A stretch of 64,000 nucleotides of DNA from Mucilaginibacter pineti (GTDB lineage Bacteria; Bacteroidota; Bacteroidia; Sphingobacteriales; Sphingobacteriaceae): contig NZ_FNAI01000004.1 of the NCBI RefSeq assembly GCF_900101875.1, positions 310,001 through 374,000 of the forward strand. The letters are read 5' to 3'. The notes beneath the pieces were generated by a model that was not told the origin of the DNA, did not search any database, and saw nothing but the letters and a program-made list of their open reading frames with translations. Made by a program: the position numbers and the translations under genes. Below are positions 43,382 to 52,508 of this stretch, in pieces (within the stretch, counting starts at the first letter, position 1; every line of letters starts with the position of its first letter).

Positions 43382-44674
43382 ATGTTAAAAACAGCCATCA
43401 TAGGCACCGGCATAGCGGGCATGGGCTGCGGGCATTTTTTGAACGCCAGCCATGACCTTACTTTTTACGAGCAAAATAATTACATAGGCGGGCATACCAA
43501 CACGGTTACTGTTGATGAAGATGGCAAACCTGTATATGTTGATACTGGTTTTATGGTGTTCAACTACCAAACCTATCCCAACCTTTGCCGCCTGTTTGCC
43601 GAAATTGGCGCACCTGTAAAAAAAACAGAAATGTCGTTCAGCGTACAGCATGTCCCTACCGGGCTGGAGTATTCGGGCTCAAGTGTTAACCATTTATTTG
43701 CCCAGCGAAAGAACATCTTCAATATAAAATACATTAAAATGCTGATGCAGATCGGTAGATTTAATAAGGAGAGCGTAAAGATCGTGGACGACCCAAAGTA
43801 CGCCAATTACTCTATCGGTCAGTACATCAAAGAGTTTGGCTTTGGCGAGGATATGCTGTGGAAATACCTGGTGCCTATGAGTTCGGCAGTATGGAGTACG
43901 CCGATGGAACAGATGCTTGATTTTCCGGCGGTAACGCTCATCCGCTTTTTTCAGAACCATGGTTTTTTAGGTTTGGATACGCAGCATCAATGGTATACTT
44001 TGGAAAAAGGCAGCCAATCATACCGCGAAATTTTAATAAAGCCTTTTAAAGATAAAATTAAGGTGAACCGCAAGGCACTTAAGGTAACCCGCCTGCCCGA
44101 TGGCAAGGTTGCAGTGACCGCAGCCGATGGCGCAGTAGAGGTGTTCGACAGGGTGATCATTGCCACGCATGGCGACCAGGCACTGGCCCTTTTAAATGAA
44201 CCTACCATTCAGGAAAAAAGCCTGCTATCAACCTTCAATTACCAATACAACAAAGCCACCCTGCATACCGACGAAAGCATTATGCCCAAAACCAAACTGG
44301 CCTGGAGCAGCTGGAACTACAGCATAAAAATGCAGGACGGCAAGCTAACCCCAACCACCATTTACTGGATGAACAGGTTGCAGGGCGTTTCAGATAAAAA
44401 GAATTATTTTGTATCCATCAACCCGCATAATAACATCGACCCCCAAAAGATCATTCAGGAAATAGATTACGACCACCCCCTGTTTGATGTACCCGCCATC
44501 AATGCCCAGGCCCAGTTGCACACCCTAAACCAGGACGGCCCCATTTATTTTTGCGGCAGCTATTTTAAATATGGCTTTCATGAGGATGCTTTTACCAGTG
44601 CGGTAAATTTATGTTCGCAATTGTTAGGGAGGGCGGTTTATGGGGACGAGTTGGTTGGTGAGCCAGATATTTAA
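43382..44674 (+). CDS. FAD-dependent oxidoreductase, amine-oxidase-like (COG2907 type)
   Basis: A 430-residue flavoprotein. The FAD-binding Rossmann motif is IIGTGIAGMGCGHFLN at the N-terminus, then the acidic residue in TFYEQNNYIGGHTNTV and a C-terminal substrate domain. The C-terminal FCGSYFKYGFHEDAFTSAV motif is characteristic of COG2907 proteins that occur beside DUF1365 and CFA synthase in many bacteria. Its likely job is desaturation or oxidation of acyl chains during methylated-lipid formation (compare UfaD in furan-fatty-acid synthesis of Rhodobacter, as I recall). It starts 1 nt after the hydrolase stop, within one operon. Confidence 0.92.
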   Translation: MLKTAIIGTGIAGMGCGHFLNASHDLTFYEQNNYIGGHTNTVTVDEDGKPVYVDTGFMVFNYQTYPNLCRLFAEIGAPVKKTEMSFSVQHVPTGLEYSGSSVNHLFAQRKNIFNIKYIKMLMQIGRFNKESVKIVDDPKYANYSIGQYIKEFGFGEDMLWKYLVPMSSAVWSTPMEQMLDFPAVTLIRFFQNHGFLGLDTQHQWYTLEKGSQSYREILIKPFKDKIKVNRKALKVTRLPDGKVAVTAADGAVEVFDRVIIATHGDQALALLNEPTIQEKSLLSTFNYQYNKATLHTDESIMPKTKLAWSSWNYSIKMQDGKLTPTTIYWMNRLQGVSDKKNYFVSINPHNNIDPQKIIQEIDYDHPLFDVPAINAQAQLHTLNQDGPIYFCGSYFKYGFHEDAFTSAVNLCSQLLGRAVYGDELVGEPDI

Positions 44675-44749
44675 CGTTGTGCTAATAAATAGCATACGAT
44701 TTATTAATCATATCCAGTTACATTTGGCCTAATAACCTTGTCGCTGTTT

Positions 44750-45436
44750 ATGAAGTATCGTTATTTTTTAATCCTTTTCACGTTCTTTACTATTCTTGGA
44801 GCCTGTAATCAACCTATATCGCAAACCAGTAAAGCATCAGCTAAAAAAGTTATTAATGCTGCACCGGAAAAGAAAATCCCGATAGATACATCAAAGGCTT
44901 TTAAATTTAATGATAATTGGGTTGTTCCTAAGTCGTCGCTTGATTTTAATTCGTTGGGAGATTCGCAGGGAGATACATTGAAGCTGGCTGTTTGTGGTGA
45001 TTTTGTCTATTCACCATTTGGTACAATAAAAGATTCTTCGGCCTTTAGTTCAAGCCTTTTGAAAAACTTTAGCATAGTTACGCGAACTGAGAAAATGGAT
45101 AATGGGACGTTCAACTTTCAGATATTAAATCACGGCTCCAGCAAACTCATTTTCTTTTTTGATACCGACCCAGAGGCAAGCCGCCATTCCGATATATTCA
45201 AAGGGGAAATATATGATGAGGATGTACAGTTTGTAAATGGTATCAGGATAGGTATGAGCTTTCCTAATTTTTATAAAACGCTATTTGACAGCTTTCCGGA
45301 TGATTTAACAAACAATTATACGGTTGTGCAAATAATCTCCTGCGTAGATGACATTATTCAAACTTATGACTTCGATGCAGGAAAGTTAAAGTCTGTTAAG
45401 TTTATTACAGATAGCTACTGGAAAGTGGATTATTAA
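44750..45436 (+). CDS. Lipoprotein of unknown function
   Basis: A 228-residue lipoprotein: MKYRYFLILFTFFTILGAC, with the lipobox Cys at residue 19. The mature chain is acidic, Ser/Asp-rich at the front and strand-rich later, without a known motif. It lies 75 nt after the FAD-oxidoreductase gene and before DUF1365, on the same strand. A lipid-related function is suggested only by position. The base composition is slightly more AT-rich to the eye than its neighbours, so it could be an insertion in the cluster. An upstream TTG at 44738 would spoil the signal peptide. Confidence 0.72.
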   Translation: MKYRYFLILFTFFTILGACNQPISQTSKASAKKVINAAPEKKIPIDTSKAFKFNDNWVVPKSSLDFNSLGDSQGDTLKLAVCGDFVYSPFGTIKDSSAFSSSLLKNFSIVTRTEKMDNGTFNFQILNHGSSKLIFFFDTDPEASRHSDIFKGEIYDEDVQFVNGIRIGMSFPNFYKTLFDSFPDDLTNNYTVVQIISCVDDIIQTYDFDAGKLKSVKFITDSYWKVDY

Positions 45437-45473
45437 TACAATCCCATTCACCCCGTAATCCGTATATTTAATC

Positions 45474-46280
45474 ATGGCGGATACGGCTCTCAATTCATGT
45501 TTATACAAAGCCAGGGTAATGCACCATCGCCTTGCGCCAAAGGTGCATAGCTTCCATTACGATGTGTTTATGTTTTACCTCGATCTGGATGAGATAGACT
45601 GCATGGACAAACGCATGAAATTCATGAGCCGTAATCGGTTCAATCTGTTCAATTTCAGGGATAGGGACCACTTGCAGCTGCCGCGCGAAAATCCCGATAC
45701 GTCAAAAAATACCCGCCAGCATATCACCGCTTATCTGCAAAGTAATGGGGTTGATATCGGTAACGGCCGCATTATGGTGCTTACCAATTTGTGTACACTG
45801 GGCTACCAGTTTAACCCCGTTTCGTTTTATTTTTGTTATGATGAAAACGGGCAGATAGCCTGTTCCATAGTGGAGGTTTGCAACACTTTCCTGGAAATGA
45901 AACCCTATTTTTTAGGTGCCGATACCAAACAGGCCGATCAGTTTAAACTGAATACTGAAAAGTATTTCTATGTATCCCCGTTTATAGATATGGATACTAA
46001 CTTTGATTTCGACCTGCATATTCCCGGCGAAAAACTCCAGGTTAAAATTGACGATTATGATAAAGCTGGCAAGCGTTTTTTTATCAGTACATTAAGCGGC
46101 GTAAAAAAATCGCTTACCGATGCCAATCTGGTGTTGTATTTTATCAGCTTCCCGCTCATTACCCTAAAAGTCATAACGCTTATTCACTGGCAGGCTTTAA
46201 GGCTTTGGCTCAAAAAAATCCCCTTTCATAAAAAGGAGGATCAAAAAGAACTTCAAAAAGAAGTATACCGGCCTTACTGA
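45474..46280 (+). CDS. DUF1365 family protein
   Basis: A 268-residue cytosolic or peripheral protein of DUF1365 (COG3496). The conserved opening YKARVMHHRLAPKVHSFHYDVF is present, followed by LDLDEID, LTNLCTLGYQFNPVSFYFCYDE near residue 110 and EVCNTFLEMKPY. DUF1365 proteins are almost always found with CFA synthase and COG2907 FAD oxidoreductase; in Rhodobacter such genes belong to the singlet-oxygen RpoE/ChrR regulon (from memory). The biochemical role is unresolved. It is followed by the second CFA synthase after 85 nt. Confidence 0.93.
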   Translation: MADTALNSCLYKARVMHHRLAPKVHSFHYDVFMFYLDLDEIDCMDKRMKFMSRNRFNLFNFRDRDHLQLPRENPDTSKNTRQHITAYLQSNGVDIGNGRIMVLTNLCTLGYQFNPVSFYFCYDENGQIACSIVEVCNTFLEMKPYFLGADTKQADQFKLNTEKYFYVSPFIDMDTNFDFDLHIPGEKLQVKIDDYDKAGKRFFISTLSGVKKSLTDANLVLYFISFPLITLKVITLIHWQALRLWLKKIPFHKKEDQKELQKEVYRPY

Positions 46281-46365
46281 CAATTTTTTATATCTGCAAT
46301 AAAACTTTAACCTGATTAAATTACGTAACTATTACAAATAACCATTAATAGCACATTGTTTAGTT

Positions 46366-47604
46366 ATGCCTAATACGCTCGCCCTTGTTAAAAAAAATAG
46401 CTTTTACCAGGATATAGTTTTAAACTTTTTATCCAAAATGGATAAGGGCACCCTTTACCTTACCCTGCCCGATGGCCAGCAACTAACCATTGGTAACGGC
46501 GAAGGACAAATCAGCGCCAGTATTACTGTTAATAACGACGAGTTTTACAAGCGCCTTATCCTTTTTGGCGATATCGGTTTCGGCGAAGCGTATGTAGATG
46601 GCCTTTGGGACACTGATAACATAACCAGTGTGATAAAATGGGTATTGCTGAACATTGAAAACGCTCCGGGGCTTTCGGGCAGCAAAGTGCAAACGCTGTC
46701 GCTTAATCTGCTTAAATGGTTCAATAAACTTTCGCATTTTAAAAGGGCCAATACGGTTGAAGGTTCCCGCAAAAACATTTCAGAACACTACGATCTTAAC
46801 AACGATTTTTTCGCCAGTTTCCTTGATCCTACCATGACCTATTCGGCCGCTTATTTTTATAAGGACGGCTTGTCTTTGGAAGAAGCTCAAATAGCAAAAT
46901 ATGACAGATTGTGCCGTCAGTTGCATTTAAAACCCACAGATCATGTGCTGGAAATTGGCAGCGGCTGGGGCGGCAATGCCATTTATATGGCGCAAAAGTA
47001 TGGCTGTAGGGTAACCTCACTCACCATATCTGAAGAGCAGCATAAAATGGCCGTTGAGCGTGTGGAAGCCGCCGGTTTAAGTGAACGCGTAAGCATCCTC
47101 ATAAAAGATTACCGCCAGATGCAGGGTAGCTTTGATAAGATTGTATCTGTTGAAATGCTGGAGGCCGTTGGCTTTAATTATATGGATGTGTACTTTAAAA
47201 AATGTCACGATCTGCTTAAAAAGAACGGCATCCTGGCCATACAAGTGATCACCTCGCCCGATTCGCGCTACGCGGCCCTGCGCATGGGGGTAGATTGGAT
47301 CCAGAAACATATTTTCCCCGGCTCGCTGCTGCCATCTGTCGGCGCTATAAATGCCTCTATTAACCGCACCGGCGATATGACTATGGTTGACCTTAAAGAT
47401 ATCGGCCTTGATTACGCCACTACGCTAAAACTATGGCATAGCGCCTTTAATGCCAACCTCCCAACCGTAAAATCATTAGGCTTTAATGACCTCTTTATCC
47501 GCAAGTGGAACTATTACCTATGCTACTGTGAGGCGGCCTTTGAAATGCGCAATATTAACGTAATGCACTTGGTTTACACCAGGCCAAATAACGTTTCACG
47601 TTAA
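46366..47604 (+). CDS. Cyclopropane-fatty-acyl-phospholipid synthase (paralogue 2)
   Basis: A 412-residue classical CFA synthase: an N-terminal small domain (KGTLYLTLPDGQQLTIG, about residues 25-110), then the SAM-dependent catalytic domain with VLEIGSGWGGNAIYMA near residue 190 and the acceptor-site YDLNNDFFASFLDPTMTYSAAYF near residue 140. The motif EMLEAVGFNYMDVYF corresponds to the conserved EMxEHVG of Cfa enzymes; here Ala replaces His in EAVG. It acts on unsaturated chains of membrane phospholipids. The stop codon overlaps that of the converging S41 protease gene. Confidence 0.93.
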   Translation: MPNTLALVKKNSFYQDIVLNFLSKMDKGTLYLTLPDGQQLTIGNGEGQISASITVNNDEFYKRLILFGDIGFGEAYVDGLWDTDNITSVIKWVLLNIENAPGLSGSKVQTLSLNLLKWFNKLSHFKRANTVEGSRKNISEHYDLNNDFFASFLDPTMTYSAAYFYKDGLSLEEAQIAKYDRLCRQLHLKPTDHVLEIGSGWGGNAIYMAQKYGCRVTSLTISEEQHKMAVERVEAAGLSERVSILIKDYRQMQGSFDKIVSVEMLEAVGFNYMDVYFKKCHDLLKKNGILAIQVITSPDSRYAALRMGVDWIQKHIFPGSLLPSVGAINASINRTGDMTMVDLKDIGLDYATTLKLWHSAFNANLPTVKSLGFNDLFIRKWNYYLCYCEAAFEMRNINVMHLVYTRPNNVSR

Positions 47605-49109
47605 TTAATTAGTGTTAAGGCTTTCTTTATATCGGGATCATTTTTTGTTACCACATCCTGCGGGGTGTAGATAACCGTGTAATCGGGCACTATGCCGCGT
47701 CCAAAAACGGGGTGCTTAGCAACAGACACAAAGCGCATCCACGGAAATTCGACCAAAACATGGGTATTGGGCAATGTTAAATGCTGAATGGTTCCTCCGC
47801 TGCATCCTTCTTCGGCACCAGCTGTTTCTCTTCCAATAAACTTTACCCCTTTGCAATAAGTTTTAATTGCAGCTGCCGAATGTGCCCCTGCCGAAAAGGT
47901 AGCCCCGTCAATTAAAACAAGCAGCCGTCCGTTAAAATGTGCTGTTTTATTAAGCGGCAAAACAGCAAGCATATTGCCAAACGGAGATTTAAAATCAACA
48001 TGATAATATGCGCCCTCTTTGCCCGCCGGGGTAAAACCTTCTTTAAAACTCGCAGTACGTGCTGTATCAAAGTATTTTTCAAAACTGTTTATAGCAGGGT
48101 TGGGCACTCTTGATTTTACATCGCCGATAATATGATATGGTGAACTGGCCAGGTATGAAAGTAATTTTGCGGCTATCCTTATATCGCCCCCGGTATTATG
48201 CCGCAAGTCTATAATCAGATTTTTTATACCCTTTTCATGAATTTGTTTAAATGCTTCTTTAAAAATAACGGTGTCATTGTACTGGTAACTTTTAACCTCA
48301 AACCACGCGGTTAATGAATTTTTTAAAAACCTGAGCGGCAAGTAATCGGTATTTTTTGCAACCGTCCAACCGGCATAGTTATCAACTTGTTTTAATGGTG
48401 ACTGCTGTTTTGTTCCAGCAGCGGGCTGATCAACGCTTATAGTCTTTAAGGCCCCTTGTTGGGTTTTAAGTGTGATGTTATACGGGGCGGTCCAGTGGTA
48501 GTACTTATTGCAGACATCTTCAAAACCATCATACTCGCTTAAAAACAGCTCACTAAATGTTTCGCCATAGCCATCTGCGCAATAAAGGTCGTATCCGTGG
48601 TTAATGATCTGAGCTACGGGAACGCCGTTCATTTTAATAATTTCATCGCCTGTATTAAGTGCATTTGTTTTATGCGTTGTTACCCATGCCTTATGATTAC
48701 GCACCAGTACTTCAAAAGGCAAAGCCGATGATTTAAGTGCCTTGGGCTCTTTGTTTCCCTCAGAGAATCTTAGCTGGGTGTGCCCGCATCTGAGCTTACA
48801 CAAAAACGGATACACATGATCAATAAACCCCGACTCGTACATAGGTTCGTTGATTGAAGCGTAGGCCTTATCATAAGCACCCTGCAAGCTATCGGCAGAT
48901 GTATAAATACCATAAGCCGGGTGCATTTCCTTAATAGCCGACCAAAGTATGCTAAGGTCATCGTGCATACTTTTTACCGTCAATTTTTTAAATGCCGTAT
49001 CTACATTTTCCGGCTTTACTTTTACTGCGTTTTTTTCGCCTGGTTGTTTACACCCAAACACAACAAGGCAACTCAATAAATATAAATAGCGTACGTTTTT
49101 AAATTTCAT
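47601..49109 (-). CDS. S41 family peptidase, lipoprotein
   Basis: A 502-residue secreted protease of the C-terminal-processing/tricorn-core (S41) type. The signal ends in LLSCLVVFGC, a lipobox. A PDZ-like region lies near residues 130-190 (GDEIIKMNGVPVAQI). The S41 core has LIIDLRHNTGGDIRIA near residue 300 and the nucleophile region DGATFSAGAHSAAA near residue 400, where Ser would be catalytic. It faces the lipid-modification operon, with overlapping stop codons. ATG 49109 is preferred; TTG 49118 is possible. The substrate is unknown. Confidence 0.88.
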   Translation of the reverse strand: MKFKNVRYLYLLSCLVVFGCKQPGEKNAVKVKPENVDTAFKKLTVKSMHDDLSILWSAIKEMHPAYGIYTSADSLQGAYDKAYASINEPMYESGFIDHVYPFLCKLRCGHTQLRFSEGNKEPKALKSSALPFEVLVRNHKAWVTTHKTNALNTGDEIIKMNGVPVAQIINHGYDLYCADGYGETFSELFLSEYDGFEDVCNKYYHWTAPYNITLKTQQGALKTISVDQPAAGTKQQSPLKQVDNYAGWTVAKNTDYLPLRFLKNSLTAWFEVKSYQYNDTVIFKEAFKQIHEKGIKNLIIDLRHNTGGDIRIAAKLLSYLASSPYHIIGDVKSRVPNPAINSFEKYFDTARTASFKEGFTPAGKEGAYYHVDFKSPFGNMLAVLPLNKTAHFNGRLLVLIDGATFSAGAHSAAAIKTYCKGVKFIGRETAGAEEGCSGGTIQHLTLPNTHVLVEFPWMRFVSVAKHPVFGRGIVPDYTVIYTPQDVVTKNDPDIKKALTLIN

Positions 49110-49164
49110 TTTTAACAATTATTAAAATAAAGTACTCACTAAATCAATACAATTAACTGCGCAA

Positions 49165-50514
49165 TTACTCCACCCTGCCCCTGCGTTCCTTAAACCGGCT
49201 GAAAAACACAATAGCCAGTAAACAAAGCACACATCCGCAAATGCCGTTGAGGCGCAGGCCGTAGTCATTGCCTGGGTCTTTACCGTACACAGTAAGGAAT
49301 GCAAACAGGGCAATGCCCAATGTTTGGCCTAATTTTACAAACAGGTATTTTACTGCAAAAAACATCCCCTCGTGATTTTCGCCGGTACGCCGGGCATCGT
49401 TCTGGGCAATTTCGGCAAGTATGGCATTGGGTAATATGCCTAATGATGCCAGCGGGAATGATGCGCTTAGCACCAATGTATAGATCTGCGCTTTGGGTGA
49501 TAGCGGCAGTTTTCCCAGAAAAAATATAGCCACAAAAATGAGGCTCAGTAACCCAAATGAAAACAGCACAATAGGCTTTTTACCGATTTTTTTGGATAGG
49601 TAATTAATAAGCGGGTAAAACACCAGCGAAACCAGCACCATAACCCCCATCAGCAAACCACCCATTGATTCGGGCAGGTGCAACAACACCGTGATAAAAA
49701 ACAGCAACCCGCTTGATATGATGCTTAACGCCATGTAGTACGAAAAATCGGAGATGAGATAATACTTAAAATTACGGTTGCCGAATGTTTTTGTTACGGC
49801 CTGCAGCAACGGCAAATGCGAGGGTTTGCTATCAGAGTATTTTTTTTCGTCGATAGTAAAAACTGGCACCATCATTATCACCCCGGCAAAAATGCACAAG
49901 CCCCAAATGGTGTATTGAACAGCCACATCCCGGTTTGGCGTATGTACCAGGTGCTGGATCAGATCGGCAAAGTTATTTACCATTGCCGATAATATGATGC
50001 CTATCACAAACCCAACCTGTTGTAAAGATGATAGCTTAACCTTCTCGGCGGCAGTATAAGTGAGTTCGGGCAGCAGGGCATTGTAGGGTATAATGTAAGC
50101 AGTTGCCCCCATAAAAAAACAAATGAGCGTGAATGTAAGCCACACCGCGTTGTTAATACTTTCGCCCTTAACCAACGGATAAAACGTAAGACCGCAAAAA
50201 ACAACTGCAGGCAAAATGGCCCATTTCATAAAGGGAATACGCCGACCGGCCTTGTTTTCACTTTTATCACTTAACGATGCAATAAAGGGATCAAAAATAG
50301 CATCAACAAACCTGCCCGATGCCGCAATAATAGACATGATATTGAAGACGCCGAATACCAACAGCTGTGGGACCAGCGGAATTAAACCAGCACTGGAGGG
50401 GGGCAGATAAAAATACGGAAGCATCACAATAATAATATTGGTCATGATACTCCAGCCTATCATTCCGCAGGCATAAGCAAGCTGTTTTGAAAACGGTAAC
50501 TTGGCAACAGGCAT
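49165..50514 (-). CDS. GPH-type (glycoside-pentoside-hexuronide:cation) MFS transporter
   Basis: A 449-residue inner-membrane transporter with twelve hydrophobic helices and the GPH-family motif FVDAIFDPFIASLSDKSENKAGRRIPFM near residues 45-75. GPH family members carry sugars, but one subgroup is encoded next to CFA synthase, DUF1365 and FAD-oxidoreductase genes, for instance in the Rhodobacter RpoE/ChrR regulon (from memory). Here it lies beyond the S41 gene on the minus strand, 1.6 kb from the second CFA synthase, and may be a partner in that pathway. ATG 50514 gives a proper amino end. A sugar substrate is the other possibility. Confidence 0.88.
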   Translation of the reverse strand: MPVAKLPFSKQLAYACGMIGWSIMTNIIIVMLPYFYLPPSSAGLIPLVPQLLVFGVFNIMSIIAASGRFVDAIFDPFIASLSDKSENKAGRRIPFMKWAILPAVVFCGLTFYPLVKGESINNAVWLTFTLICFFMGATAYIIPYNALLPELTYTAAEKVKLSSLQQVGFVIGIILSAMVNNFADLIQHLVHTPNRDVAVQYTIWGLCIFAGVIMMVPVFTIDEKKYSDSKPSHLPLLQAVTKTFGNRNFKYYLISDFSYYMALSIISSGLLFFITVLLHLPESMGGLLMGVMVLVSLVFYPLINYLSKKIGKKPIVLFSFGLLSLIFVAIFFLGKLPLSPKAQIYTLVLSASFPLASLGILPNAILAEIAQNDARRTGENHEGMFFAVKYLFVKLGQTLGIALFAFLTVYGKDPGNDYGLRLNGICGCVLCLLAIVFFSRFKERRGRVE

Positions 50515-50688
50515 AGCGCAATATTGCAAATATTAACCTAAAAACAGCAATAAACTTGTTACACGCGCACAAAATAAAACAGCCTAATCTTTACTATTAA
50601 TTTAATTTATATGCACTAACTTACATAAAACTTAAATATTTAATTTAAGTTCATTAGATATTCCCAAAAGTTGTATATTGAAGCGTAA

Positions 50689-52505
50689 ATGAACAGCCTA
50701 AACGTACTTTTCTACTCCGCTCCGCAGCCAATGTATTTAATATTGCCAATCTGCGTATTGTTGAGGTTAACACCTCTGCTGTAAAGCATTACGGATACAC
50801 AAAAGAGGAGTTTCTGGGCAAAACCATTAAAGATCTGTACCCAGAGGATGCCGGTGACGACCTGCTATATGAACTGCTTTCGGGCGAAGTTATTGGCCGT
50901 GAGTTTACACAATACGATAAAAATGGCAAACCATTTGATGTTGAAATAACATCGCACCGGGTTAGCTTTAACGGACTGGACTCTTGTTTGGTGGTAGCAT
51001 TGCATATAAAGGAGAAAAAAGCGCTGCTTGACAAAATAACCACTATGCAAACCAGGCTGGATAAAATACTTGAAAGCACATCTGTCGGCTTTTTTCAAAC
51101 CGATAACCAATCCTCCATCACCTATTGGAACAACGCAGCCGAAAACATGATTGGCTATAATCGTGAATACGTGTTGGGTAAAAACCTTTGGGATGTATTT
51201 ACCGAAGCCAAAAACTCCGATTTTTATTACCACTTTCAGGATGCTGCTATTCAACGTATAAACGTTGAGTTTACCGAGTACTTTTGGCCGGTTCAAAAGT
51301 GGTTCCAGGTAAATGCCTACCCAATTGCCGATGGGCTTATCGTACATTTCAGGGATATTACCGCCAATAAACTGGCCGAAGAAAAGCTGCTTGAGAAAAT
51401 TGAGCAGTTAAAGGAAATTTCATTTTTAAACTCGCATTATATACGTAAACCCGTGGCAAGTTTGCTGGGCTTAACCAATCTTATTAATGAAGATCTGGTA
51501 ACCGCACAAGAGTTTAGAGATCTGGCCATACAGATAAAGGCCTGCAGCCTTGAATTGGATGCCATTATCCGTAAAGTAAACAACACCGTTAATGAAGACG
51601 ATCATATAACCGAAAGCCATAACGACGGGATGGAGGAGTTTTCCATAACAGAGTTAGTTAAAGAACTTATTAAAAAGCAACAGGGTATACATGCCACGCA
51701 TAAAGTTATTCTTGAAAACGAAAACGACCTTACCTGCTACGGCAATAAACAAAGTATAGCAACAGCCGTAAAACAACTGATGAAAAATGCCGTCAAGTTT
51801 TCGCCAGATTCAACGCCGGTAATCATCTCCCTTAAAATAATCGACCAAAATCTGGTGATAGCCGTACAGGATTTCGGCATCGGCATAAACAAGCACCTTA
51901 TCAATAAAATATTTTTAAGCTTCACAAGAAAGGAAATTGCCAGGGAGCTGGGCACTGGCCTTACCAAAGTATCTGAAATTGCACGCAAACACAATGGCAG
52001 TGTTTGGGTAGAGAGTAAACCAGGCAAGGGTTCGGTTTTTAGCATCCGTTTCCCGTTTTCCAACATAGCCGAATTTAAGAAAAGCGGCAAAACCGATTTT
52101 TCACTCTATAAAACCCCCGGCGTAGAAATAGAGTACGAAGAGGATCAAAAATATTTAAGTGTAGATTGGAAAGGCTTTCAAAGCTTTCATTCCATTAAAA
52201 CCGGTTGTTATAAACTACTTGATTGTATTAATAAATACAATTGCCAACTTATACTTAATGATAACTCCAATGTAATGGGCACCTGGGGCGATGCGGTAGA
52301 TTGGGTAGCCAATGACTACTTCCCCGTAATTGAAAAGGCTGGCGTACGTTATATAGCGTGGATCTATTCGCCAAGTATGTTCAGTCGCTTATCTGCCGAT
52401 CTTACCATTGAAAGCACAAACGGCAAAATAGTTACCAAAACGTTTGATAACAAAGCCGATGGCTTGGAGTGGCTGTTGCAGGAGCATTCGCAGGCACTGG
52501 ATTAG
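50689..52505 (+). CDS. PAS sensor histidine kinase with STAS-like C-terminal domain, apparent 1-nt frameshift near its start
   Basis: The uninterrupted frame runs from 50682 to 52505 but has no ATG, GTG or TTG before the TTG at 50988. ATG 50689 begins the neighbouring frame as VLFYSAPQPMYL, exactly how a PAS domain begins, and that frame hits a stop. The PAS domain continues in the other frame (NLRIVEVNTSAVKHYGYTKEEF). One lost T in the TATTT tract at 50731-50740 explains this, so the reading is MNSLN... to the end with one shift, about 605 residues. After PAS 1 come PAS 2 (51030-51370), the H-box HYIRKPVASLLGL at about 51435, HATPase motifs (QLMKNAVKFS, DFGIGI), and a C-terminal STAS/SpoIIAA-like domain (52110-52480). 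Without the 5' part it would still be a complete kinase. Confidence 0.78.
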
Positions 52506-52508
52506 CGT

